Of a DNA stretch of 64,000 nt, positions 1 through 10,819 are shown one piece after another. A model generated the notes under the pieces. It made no database searches. It was given only the letters and a program-made list of their open reading frames with translations, and was not told where the DNA came from. The position numbers and the translations under genes were made by a program. Source of the DNA: Mycteria americana (taxonomy: Eukaryota > Chordata > Aves > Ciconiiformes > Ciconiidae); contig NC_134366.1 of assembly GCF_035582795.1 (NCBI RefSeq), forward strand, positions 150,459,519-150,523,518. Direction: 5' to 3'. How positions within the stretch are numbered: position 1 is the first letter of the stretch; every line of letters begins with the position of its first letter.

Positions 1-2474
1 GGATAGTCTGCAAGACAATTGTGAGGAGTTCACAAAATAACCTTATTTTTGTATATTAGTGTCTAAGCAAAAATTATTTTGGGGAAATTAATTTCCTTAT
101 GGTATTGGATTGTCTACTGTTGTTTCTCAAGAGTTAAAGTAATCCTTCTCTTACTAGGATTTCCTTTAATTTGAATTATTCCATATTTGACTTGTGAATA
201 TAATGTAGTTTTGCTGGATTTATGGAAAGCATGAAATATGTGGAAAGTATTTGTCCTGAATTATTTATTTTTTATCAAATGAGGATTCTGTACTGTAGGG
301 ATGCTTCCAGGAGGAACTTTTCTCTGCATAGGAAGCCTCCTCCTTCCTTTGAAAGACAGCTTCCTTAGCGGACATAGCTAGCTAGGAGAACGAGAGAAAT
401 TGAAGTTTTCTCTTAGGCTATCTTAAAGTACAATTCTACAAGAATATGGTGGTTTTCTGAAGTACTGTCGTAGCTTGATTTATGTGAAATGGTAAGTATT
501 GATGCCTTAACTCAGTAGGTGGAGCTACTCTGAGTCAGATTTGAATGAGATAGATAGTATTTGCAAACTGAGGATGGCTGGAGTTTTCTGTGTTACTTAA
601 ATAGCTTTTGAAGAATTACATTGAAACAGATTTGTTGTAAAAATAGCAAAAGCAGATTGCACTTCACTTGGCAATTGAATCATGTTTGAATAGATGAAAA
701 CAAGTACTTTCCTAATAGGAAAACGCTTTTAATAGCTCATGCTCAGAATACATCCTGCTTCTGCTTGTAGTGACAGCCATTCATAATTTACATTCTTTAC
801 AAAATGTTAAATGCTCAGTTGAATCTGACTAGGTGAATTGGAGAGAGGGGGAAAACATTACTTCAGTCATTCTTGCTTTGGATTTGCTTTTTATAACTAT
901 CATGTTTTCAGTCTGAGATTTTATTAAAACAATTTTAAAAGATTAAATTCCTATTACATAAAATTCTTTTAAAGTTGTCTATGTTGAGTTGGATGCTTGT
1001 GTCAATTTGCAGTGGGTTTTTTGAGGCAAATTCAAACTGACGGTACTAGGACTGCAGCTTTTTCATAATTGAAATCTGTCATGTTCTGGTATCTGCAATG
1101 ACTCTTAAGTGTAAGTCAAGATTAATAGGTTACAGTTAACGTGTTTGTGGATGTCTTGCATGGATCTTAAGGTCAGTGAGTGCATTCTGAAATTATTTTT
1201 TTTCCTGTTGCCTGTGAGCTGCCTTTTAAGTTGTATACATCAAATGGAATCCTACTGCCATATTAACATAATGAGATTCATTTATTCTACCCATTGGTCT
1301 CCAACCATTCTGATTTTGTTACTTTTTCTTTCAGTCCATCAGTCTATGAGATCATCAGTTTAAAGATGAGAATGTCTCTGTATTAAATTTTTATGGAAAA
1401 TTGGGGGGGGTGTTGCTTGATAGGAGCAGACAGAACTGCTAATACATCACAGATAAGTTATCCTTGTTATAGAAGTTTAGTAATTTAACTTGCCAGTCCT
1501 ACTTCAAACTCACTTAAAATTTGTATATTTATCCTCTGAAAATTGAACATGTTCATTTAAACAGCATCATCTTTCTCATTGATTATACTTAAGTGTTCAC
1601 ACTTGTATTTGTTGACTTCAGTGTTTGTCAAGGCAGTGGAAGCTACCTTCAGAGCTATATGTAAGGCAATATATTTTCTTTCCTGTCAAGAATCAACAGT
1701 TAGGCTGTGACTGTGTTTTCACAAGGTTCCAGGGGAAATAAGTGAAGGAACAATATTTCAAGAGGTACTTCCAGCTTAATAGAACACAGGTCTCCGGTTT
1801 TTACTGTTCACCACCACAGGATTCTTCTGGTGCTATAAACAAATGTAACTACTTTTAATTCCTCGTGTAAAATGAAAACTTTCCACCGTTAGAGTCTTCA
1901 AGGAGTAAAGATTGAGACTCTTGGATACTTTGGATATATTTTCAGCTTCTGTACCAAGAAGCTTGTTTTACAGGCCTCATGGCAGACTGAATTGAGTTGC
2001 AAAAATATTATTAAAGCTTAATATATGATAGAAAACTGCACAGGTTAATATGCAGAGCTTGCATGTAAAAACATTTTGCTTGTAACAAAGCACAGAATTG
2101 AGAGCAGGCGAGTCTCATTGTGATACTTTTGCAAAGTTTTTAGAGTAACTTCAGTTTAATTTCATATCCTTATAATTTCACAGTGTGTGAAGTGCAGTTT
2201 ATTCAGAAATTGGGATTTTTGTTAGTAAATTGCGTGAAGGGTACTGCTTTCTGGGCTTTATTGGGTTCTGTGAGTCTTTTTGTATTATGTTCTATAAATT
2301 TTGAGTGTGAGCATAGGCTAATATTGGCCCACTACAAGTTTTTTTGATAGATTTTCTTAGCGATAGAAGCTGATTATGACAACAAAACTGATGTGCAGGG
2401 AAGAAGAGTCAGAACTTTACTGCAAACACAGGCTCTTTTTTTTTTTTTTTTCCCCACCCACCTCCCTTTTGTAG
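1..2474 (+). other. MTDH: MTDH intron (3' part)
   Basis: The window opens inside an intron of MTDH. The sequence is AT-rich with no open frame that has splice sites. It ends in a T-rich tract (about 2437-2453) followed by a C-rich stretch and the acceptor TTTTGTAG at 2467-2474. I see no RNA gene or recognisable transposon in it. Confidence 0.8.
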
Positions 2475-2594
2475 GACACTGAAGAACTGGATAGAGACGC
2501 TGGAGAGGAATTTCAGGAGGATACCTCAAAAGTTCAACCACAGCAGGAAATAGCTTTTTCTCTGAAGACCATAAGTACTAGTGAACCAGCTAAG
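2475..2594 (+). CDS. MTDH: Metadherin (MTDH), third-last coding exon
   Basis: This exon encodes 40 residues beginning DTEELDRDAGEEFQ and ending AFSLKTISTSEPAK. It is phase 0 at both ends, with a polypyrimidine/TAG acceptor before it and the donor AAG|GTAGGG after it. The stretch KAFSLKTISTSDPAE is characteristic of the C-terminal third of mammalian metadherin, which is how the gene was recognised. The segment is acidic and Ser/Thr-rich, as expected for this largely disordered protein. Metadherin is an ER and nuclear-envelope anchored adaptor that binds SND1 and influences NF-kB signalling. The SND1-binding tryptophans and the N-terminal membrane helix lie on exons upstream of this window, so only the C-terminal portion of the gene is present here. 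The next coding exon is 6554-6710. Confidence 0.93.
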
Positions 2595-5500
2595 GTAGGG
2601 ATACAAAATTGGGTTTATGTTACAATTTCTGATTTGGAAGTGCTCAAAGTCCGTGGAAACATTAATGTGTGTAGGTAAAGTTACAGTAAGAATACTGGTT
2701 CAGCCTATATGTTTTATGAATATAAAGGTGATTGAGAGGTTGGGTTTTAGATAAAGGTCAGTTATGAGTTTTAAAATGGCTGTCTGTTCTGAAAAGCAGT
2801 ATCTTCTAAATCAGTAGTCACTTTTGTGACTGTCAAGTTATTTTCTTGTTTGAATATTCAAGCAATAGTTTAAAACTTTGAAATCAGGAAACCTAAGACC
2901 TATTAGGTCTGAGTGCAAGACTAATAGCATGTTTTACTGTTTCACTGCCCCAGAATGAAGTGTTACTGACTTATATTCTGACTTAAATGCAGGCTAAATT
3001 TGATTTTTAATGGCTGTGCTGAGCTTAATATTAATGACTGAATAAGAAAAGTTTTTATTTGGACCAATTCACAAAATGTTTGCTTCAGCTCACAGTTGAA
3101 ACAAATATTCTAGAGAATACAAGTTCTCTTTAATATTTCTCCAACTAGCAGCTTTTTTTTGATACTGTTATCCTACAAGCATCCCATTGTAGGAAGAAGT
3201 AAAGTATTTAATATTTCTAGTGGTACTAGTTCTGTGTTCCATAAAGAGTGAACAATACCAGTGAGACAGCAGTTTGGTACCACAGATTATCTGACACAAT
3301 ATTGAGTTTTACTTTTTTAATTGTTAAGCATTTGTTTTATAAAGATAACAAGGTCTTAAGATTCAAATGAAAATATTAGAATGGAATATTTTGCAAGAGG
3401 CTGCAGGTCACCAAAGAAAATGTACAGAAAGCGTTTATTGAGAACATGTGCCTTGAAAAGCACATTCAGATATACTTTTAGCTTATTCTAAATACCCTAC
3501 ATCACAGTAGAGCTTTTACTGTAATTATTTAGTTTACATTCAGTTCAACCTTTATTCAAGGTTAGCAACAGCTACCTATTCTATCTGAGTAGCACAGAGT
3601 TGGTTTTTGTGGGTTTTTTTGAAGCTGTATCTGAAAAAAGACATCTGTCTATGTGTGCAAGTGGCTTTATTCCTGGCAGTGTGTGTTTTTTAAAAAACTT
3701 AAAAGCAAACACATTGTTTTGTGTTGGAGGCCATAGTTGAAAATGTGTAGACAGAAAACTCACATTTGGATTGTGACATCAAGGTGGTTTTTTTGACATC
3801 CAGAAAGAGGTGTACTGGTGCATCCCAAAAGGCTAGCTTTCGCTGTTTTGAAATCTAAATTTATTTGAGAAATACTTTTCAGCTACATGTAATGATTCTT
3901 TTGATCTGCAGTTAGATATCTTGTTTTTTCTCATGAGGTGTCGGCACTGCCAAAATACCAGCCCAGTTTCAGTAGACTTTGCTCAGTTGTTTAGTCTTTA
4001 AAACCATACCCAAATTCCTAGGTGATTTGATGGCATCAGCTCTGATGTAGACCTACATTGTGCACTATTTTTGCGGGGCTTGAGTGCTCCTGTTATTCTT
4101 GAGTCTTAAATTCAGTCTGTTCACATATGTGCCTATGTATAGCTGTGTTAGTGGCAATTTTGTGAAACAAGACATAGGCTGTATTAAACTTGGTGTGGGG
4201 GCAAAAGACAAACAAAACTATTGCTAACAACATTCTCTGGAAGTTAGTTGGACTTGATAAAGGACAATTTGTGAATTGTTTTATCTGACAATGCAGATGG
4301 TCTATCAGTCTTTGTCAAGTCTCCTTGCCATCAGATTTGGCTTCATTGTAATTTCACACATGCAAAGATGCCTTCTGATGTTGTTTGACTTGGCTGTTCC
4401 AAAAAGTTTTAGAAACAGTCTGTGACTGATGTGTAAAATGGATGACTTAAGTTTCCAAGATAGGTAATCTAGTCTTGAGCAAATGCTCCAAAACATGAGA
4501 ACCAACTATGAGGAAAAATAAACTAAGTACAAATAAGTTATTATCCAGAATATCCTCATAAAGACCAGAAACAGCTGGATGTTGAACACTTCTGATTTTT
4601 ATCTGGTGATTATATTTTTCCCATATTATACATTGGGCTGTGTGGAAACCTTTGGCATTGTATCAGCAGGCACAGGTTTTAAATGAAGAGATATCTTTGG
4701 AAATCCTTCATTTGTAACAGTTTCACAAGTCACTACTGCATTAATAAATTGTAGAATTATGCATATAACTATTTATATTACCAAATAGGCTTTATTCATT
4801 GTTTCAGGTTTCCTTTCTGAACTAATTTGTTAACACAGAATATCCTAGCAAAGAGTAGTACCCAGTTCTTAATGTTTGGTATCACTATCCACTTCCTCTC
4901 ATCCAAAATTCAGACAGAATTACAGTATTTGGAAAAATGTCCAGATAATGCTGTATGTACCTGTATCATTACATTTGCAATAATACTGTGTGCTTTAACA
5001 TTCAAGCTGCAACATGTTTGTTAGTCAACCCGAGACAGCTGTATGCCATTTAAATCTTAATTGAGTTGCTTTACCTGCAGGTGGAGAGTGACTCTGTGAC
5101 CTGAATCAATTACCTTGCACAACTAGGAGCTTTAAGTCCTCCTTCTGTTTTAGGGGCCACATCCATTTTGTTAGAGTTCATGTATTTGTGTAGCTGATGA
5201 TTGCTAACCATTAGACAATGTTAGAATTGGCTAATCTTGGAAATCCTGTAGGATGGGAGTTCATTTTATGAGCATAGTTGGTATTAAAAAAAAAAAATCA
5301 AGATTACCATATTTTCAGTAGATTAAAAGAAATATTGCAATTATAGTTATTAAAAAAACTTGTTTCAGCTGATGTGTAAGGGCACAGCAAACTCCTCTAC
5401 TCATAAAAGGTTAGAGAACTGCTGCCCTCTAAATTCATGTGTTGGGTTTTTTTAATAAAGCTGTTTAACTTCTTGCTCAGTACGATGTGATTAAAAAGAA

Positions 5501-6553
5501 AAGTTTAAAAGTATCTTTTTGCTCTTTTGTATGTTCTGACAATTTTTTAGATGCTTACATTACAGCGATGGAAACATACAAACTGGTGACTATAATGTTG
5601 GATCTGTGTACATCCACATCAAGGGCTGGATGTAGACTTCACTGTTTTGTTGTGATAGTTCCAGGTCCTGAATGTTGTGGCACAACTACAGCCATGACGT
5701 CTTAATAACACCCTAAGGTTTGGGGTTTATTGCTTGACTGAGGCACTGTTTTCTAATACACTCTTATTTGAAGCCTTTTGTCAGTAGGTCACCTGCTGTG
5801 GGATCATATGGTTTTTTTATGTTCTGACTTTCCTACTGGCATGTCAAAATTTTTTTTTCCATTTTTGACTTCTGTTTTACTGTACTTTAATTCCAGTAAG
5901 TGCTACACAGTAAGCTACAGTTAGATCTTGTCTCTCTAGTGGGAACCTTCAAAATAGACCGGATAATTGGAAAATAGTAGGAGTATCTTTTACTTGGCAG
6001 TTATTCCTACAGTAGTTTCCATTGAAATACTTTCTGACAGCTCTCACAAATATCTGTTATTCTAATATAAGCATAAAGAGTGTTTTGAGCAGTTGATAGG
6101 AATGACTGCAAATGCTTTCTAAATATATAAAAGTTTAATTTATTTTGGGTTTTGAGGTGCATATTTAGACTTACACAGCTTGCCCGTTTGCCTTGCAACT
6201 AAATGCATACGTGTCACTGTCTTGCATCTCTTCTGAATATGTATTCTAGAATCTTTTTAGGATCTTAGTGATTTTTAGATTGTTCTCCCTTTCTTTGCAT
6301 GTCATGTATTTTAAGAATAATTCATTTGTGTGGTTTATCTTTGGTTGTATGCAACTAAAAGTTTTGGCGCTAGATGGCAGTCATAGTCTTGCAGCCTTGA
6401 TTTACAATTTTGAAGGATTTTAATATTGGCTTAATTTTTCAATGCCATCTTTGCAGCAGCTGCTAAGTATACTGCCAAAATAACACCGTATAAGAGTGTT
6501 TTACTGTTATATGACTTAAACTTTTGGAAACTTTTTTTCTGTTTTTCAAATAG
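2595..6553 (+). other. MTDH: MTDH intron
   Basis: A 3959-bp intron between two MTDH exons, bounded by GT (2595) and AG (6553). It is AT-rich with short homopolymer runs, for example an A-run at about 5286-5297. Short minus-strand open frames here are chance frames. No additional exon, RNA gene or transposon was recognised. Confidence 0.8.
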
Positions 6554-6710
6554 CCTGAGGAGGCTCCTTCGCTTGCTGTTTCTACTGAGCCATCTGTAAT
6601 TGTATCAGAGAGCGATTCTGACAAGATTGCTTCCCAAGTGCCACAGATGCTGCAAGAGACAGATGTTTCTAGTCCCAATATTAAGCAAAACAGTGTGCCT
6701 CCTCCACAGA
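6554..6710 (+). CDS. MTDH: Metadherin (MTDH), second-last coding exon
   Basis: This exon encodes 52 full residues from PEEAPSLAVSTEPSV through QNSVPPPQ, plus the first base of a split Thr codon (A|CA). The acceptor is CAAATAG and the donor is CAGA|GTAAGT, a near-consensus site. The motifs STEPSVIVSESDSDK, SQVPQMLQETD and KQNSVPP align by eye with the C-terminal region of human metadherin. The first residues (PEEAPSLAV) are shorter and different from the human segment between the SDPAE and STEPSV motifs, so this linker appears variable. The frame has no stop. The split codon joins exactly with the last exon at 8334, giving QTKSEESWESP. Confidence 0.94.
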
Positions 6711-8333
6711 GTAAGTATCTCTCAGCACAATTCCTTCATCTGAATTCAGGGTGTACTTTTTTTTCCCATAGAGTGTATATAGACAGAATGCTTTGCCCTG
6801 AGATTTGGGTTTAGAGTGCCATATCAGGTACTGATGCATTTCATTTATATATCTTGCCATATTTTAGCTTTCGTTGAAGTACTTTGACAAATGTGCTTTC
6901 ACTGTGAGGAAAAACTGGCTTTGTATGCTTGAATAACTGAAAATGTCTGTTGGCCTTGTCCAGTCCTTAACAGACATTTGGACGTACTCTTCACCATCAG
7001 GATTGGAGCTCCATGCTGTGACTAAGTAGTTCTGCCAACACTGTTTCAAAGACCTGCTTGCGAGTCTTCAGTGGAACAGATGGGTGCTAACATAGCAGTT
7101 GACAGGATGTTTAGCTACCAGAAATTTGGAAAAAAATACAAGCAATTCAATTTTCAACCTACTGGGGGTTTTTTGACTTATCAACTTAGCTCATTAACAT
7201 CTTTTTCCATATGCTTCCATGAAATGTAGTAGTCATGGAGGAAAACAGTTGCTAACATGGGAGTACAAAGCTATTGGGTGATGCACGTATTTTTGTTGTA
7301 GCCTAACAGCACATACATCAGGCTGAACTACTGCAAGTATATTGCTTTTTGAAAATATGCTGTGCCCAGAGATGTCAAACGTATCCTCTGTTGTGCTCAG
7401 CAAAAGTGCTTGTACTGAAGTACTCACCCAGTAAGACAGAAAAATTGGAACGGAAATCAGGATGTGAAAAGCAATGCTTTTTTTAAAAAAAAAAAGGTGT
7501 TTGAATTAGACTTTTTAATGAGATTAATAAATACTGACATTTTGTAAGAAGTTCCTGGCTAAGTGTTGAAGTACTAAACCAATTTTTAATGACTGCAGAA
7601 GAAACTAGATTATTTTGTAATATTAGTCTCATTCAACTACACTAATTGGCTTCTTGGTTTTGAATATATTAACAGAATCTTTCAAGTCAATGTGTCAACT
7701 TACAACATTTTGTTCTGGTTCTGAAATATGAAGGCTTTTGTGACTGATTCATGCCTCAGCAATTGAAAGAACACCTCTTATGTTCAGAATATAAAATATT
7801 TTACCTGATTTACCACTTTTGGCAGCCAGCATGTTTTAAGGCAATCTGTTTTAATAAAATAACATAGTGCTGCTTTATTTGATTATGGATTCCATGTAAC
7901 CACATCTTTACGTAGTCCATTATTTTTAAAAATACTCTTCTGACATGTCACATTTAGTGGTTAAAACCAGTGTAATCTGATAAAAGTGAACAATTAATGT
8001 CAGTTGTGTACATATGCATTATTTCCAGTTAGCCAAAAAATAATAATAACCCTACTGTAAATAATACGTCTAGAAAATGAATGACCTTCATTGTGTATCA
8101 CTCTTTGTATTTGTGGTGTAAAAAAGTAGGTTGAAATTAGCAAATGCTGGTTTCGATGCACTTTAAATTAGACTATTTGGGAGAAGCAGGTAAATATAAC
8201 TTTCCTTCAAAAATCATGCTAGTTGATTGTTCTGAATTACTTCATAATAATATGGGGTGTACCGTCCAGGATTTTAAGTCAGTTCCGTGTAAACTTCCTC
8301 AGTGCTAACGCTGTAGTTATGTTTTGTTTTTAG
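6711..8333 (+). other. MTDH: MTDH last intron
   Basis: A 1623-bp phase-1 intron (GTAAGT...TTTTTAG) joining the last two MTDH exons. It contains only AT-rich sequence and a T/A homopolymer junction near 7478-7496. No other feature was seen. Confidence 0.85.
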
Positions 8334-8404
8334 CAAAGTCTGAAGAAAGCTGGGAATCCCCCAAACAAGTTAAAAAGAAGAAAAAAGCAAGAAGGGAAAC
8401 GTGA
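8334..8404 (+). CDS. MTDH: Metadherin (MTDH), last coding exon with stop
   Basis: This exon completes the split Thr codon and then encodes 22 residues, KSEESWESPKQVKKKKKARRET, followed by TGA at 8402-8404. The ending KKKKKARRET is the diagnostic C-terminus of metadherin and forms its third, lysine-rich nuclear localisation signal. Together the three exons give the last 115 residues of a protein that is about 580 residues long in mammals. No frameshift or premature stop is seen, so the gene looks functional here. The 3' UTR follows directly. Confidence 0.96.
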
Positions 8405-8651
8405 ACTTCCTGAGATGGACATGTGTTGCTGAATACTGTCATGAAGATTATGCTGTTTATGCAATAATTTGTGAACATGTACAGAATTTTATATAAATTT
8501 CAAACAATTTTTAAAAACAGAACTGCTGTGAACACAAACATCTTTAAAAAGGAATCAAAGGAAAGTAACTTTATGATATAGCAAACAGAACATGCTACAC
8601 CTGAAAGACATTCTGAAGAGTCTGTTTTTCCAACTTTTGGAGAGAGATCTT

Positions 8652-8657
8652 AATAAA
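8652..8657 (+). terminator. First AATAAA poly(A) signal after MTDH stop
   Basis: Canonical AATAAA 248 bases after the stop codon. It is the first of a series of seven such hexamers up to 10075 and would give the shortest MTDH mRNA. Usage cannot be judged from sequence alone. Confidence 0.5.
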
Positions 8658-9280
8658 AAACTGGTTTTACAACACAGTGCCCTGTTTACAACAGATTATA
8701 CTCTCATCTACAGCTGCGGATAAAAGATTAATTTCAAGGAAGGGTTTTCTGTAAAAATAATTGTCTGTACAATAGTGGGTGTTTCTTGCCTCTCTTATGA
8801 GTGATGCATTAGAAGCACAGAATGTCAACCATTTGAATTTGTTTCATGCCTAAATCAAAGTGCTTTGATTAAATACATAATCTGCCATATCTTTACAGTA
8901 AGCTGGTTAGCAACTCTGCTAGCTGTTACAGGAATCACAAGTGCAAATCATTAACCATTTGTACAGTCAAGACCTTCATGGTTTATTATATGAAGTTAAC
9001 ACAATAAAACTGCTTTGGGTTAAAAGTTTGAGAATGTGATTTGAAACTTGAGTATGGTTCATGAAGTTATTTTTGATAATGTCTATTACCTTACTTGAAT
9101 TGTTGAAGATAACAGTATATTTTTAAGAATGCAGTAGTGTGCATAAAATTGGTTTTCTCCTTCATTCCCTACAGTCCTTGGTTGATTCAGACTCCCGTCT
9201 AAAACCGTATCCTTTCAACTTTTAAACTTATGGAATGAATTGAAATCAAACGTTCCCTTCCCTTAACACTTTTTAACTTA

Positions 9281-9320
9281 CCATACCCAATTCTGTTCTG
9301 CCATACCCAATTCTGTTCTG
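9281..9320 (+). repeat. Perfect 20-bp tandem duplication
   Basis: The 20-base unit CCATACCCAATTCTGTTCTG occurs twice back to back with no mismatch (9281-9300 and 9301-9320) inside the MTDH 3' UTR. Perfect identity points to a recent slippage or duplication event. Confidence 0.95.
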
Positions 9321-10787
9321 TTCTCTATTACTGAAACTCTGATGAAAGCAAAGTGAACTTTTTTCCACTCACAAATTATTTGGGATTTCAAAGATCTGTT
9401 GGAGAACTTGAGTGGCTTCAGACAGCTTTAATTGACATTGTCAAGACCAGTTATCAGGAACACATTTTTTTACTGCCTTAACCTGTAGTATGTAGAATGT
9501 GTCTAGACTTCTGGACAGGAGTTAGTGTTTTTATATAAAAAAATAAAAATTCATGCAAGTATAGCAGTTGTAAAATAAAGACCATTTCCCGCTTGAAACT
9601 GTTAATTAAAATGGTGTTTAAGATGTGTTGTCATTTTCAGGCACTGTGTAATTACATGGTATCAAACTGGCAGATGTGTTTGTGTCTGTAAGGTGCATGC
9701 TCAGCCATGTACACTGTAAATAGCCTCTACAAAAATTTGTTTGATAAGGATGGTAATTAACATCACCTGCTAAATTCAGTTAAAGAAGAGCCAAGATTTT
9801 TTTAAATGATTGAATTCTGATTGTGGCACAAACAGAATTGTTAACAGCTGTAACACATGGTACTGATCAACAATCTTGTACTCTTACTGTACTTGACTGC
9901 AGTTCTAATAAATTGATACTAACTTGCACAGGTATTAACCCCTGTATATCAGGAACATGTGACAAGTCTAAATTGATTTGTTAAAATAAATTGAGCGTAT
10001 TGACAGTATTGATTTATTTACTGGGAGGGGAGTAATGCCTGAGACTGATACCTGTCAAGATTCATGTAAAATAAATTTAGAACTGAAGTACAGGTTTTCA
10101 GGGAATATCTTAAGGCAAACACAAAAATAGGATATTACAAAATCATGCAGAGTCCTTTGCATGTAAATAATATTTTAATTTTACTTGTCTTCTTCATAGT
10201 AAAGGTTACAAAGAATACCCTTTGAATTCAGGCTTGTAATGTATGTCCAAAATGTCTGTTTCCAATCTGTATGTTGTGCTATGAGCCTCTTTTGTAGAAA
10301 ATAGGAAGATTTTATGTAATGAGAGAGACTGCCCCCAAGGGCTTTCACTGCATAAATTCTTTTTTTTTCCTCAAAGATAAAATTGGTGATATTTCTGGGT
10401 TAGTAAGCTCTAGCTCTTGAATAGCTTCTCATTCTGGAAAAATGAAACAAGCTAGCTAACAACATAGGAACCCTGCTAATTAACTGCTACTACTAAGCAG
10501 GATCGTATAAATACATAGCCTTCCTTTCAAAATGTTATTACCTATTTAGCAGCACCTCTTACTGTTTTCTTAATGTGCAGTTTCAATGTCATAGTGAAAC
10601 TCGCTTTATTTGACATTCGTTAAAGAGGTAGTAACTGTATAGCATATTGTCTATAAATAGAAACTTGGTTATCTATGTACTGTCATGTTTCTATGGCTCA
10701 AGCAGTGGTTAGTCTTAATGATACACTGAATCCAGACTTCGGTACTTGGACAGAAAGAGAAAACACCATTTAAAGGAACTTAATCTT

Positions 10788-10819
10788 TTTTTCTTTTTTT
10801 CTTTTTTCTTTTTTTTTTG
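10788..10819 (+). repeat. T-rich (CTTTTT)n-like low-complexity tract
   Basis: A run of thymines regularly interrupted by single cytosines. It is a simple polypyrimidine repeat with no sign of coding or of belonging to a larger element. Confidence 0.85.

Larger units (their letters stand above)
8405..10080 (+). other. MTDH: MTDH 3' untranslated region (minimum extent)
   Basis: AT-rich sequence after the MTDH stop with repeated canonical poly(A) signals AATAAA at 8652, 9003, 9542, 9574, 9907, 9985 and 10070. The many signals suggest several alternative 3' ends. Mammalian MTDH has a long 3' UTR, so transcripts could extend beyond 10.1 kb. The end chosen here is only the last signal in the cluster; transcript data would be needed to fix it. 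Confidence 0.7.
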
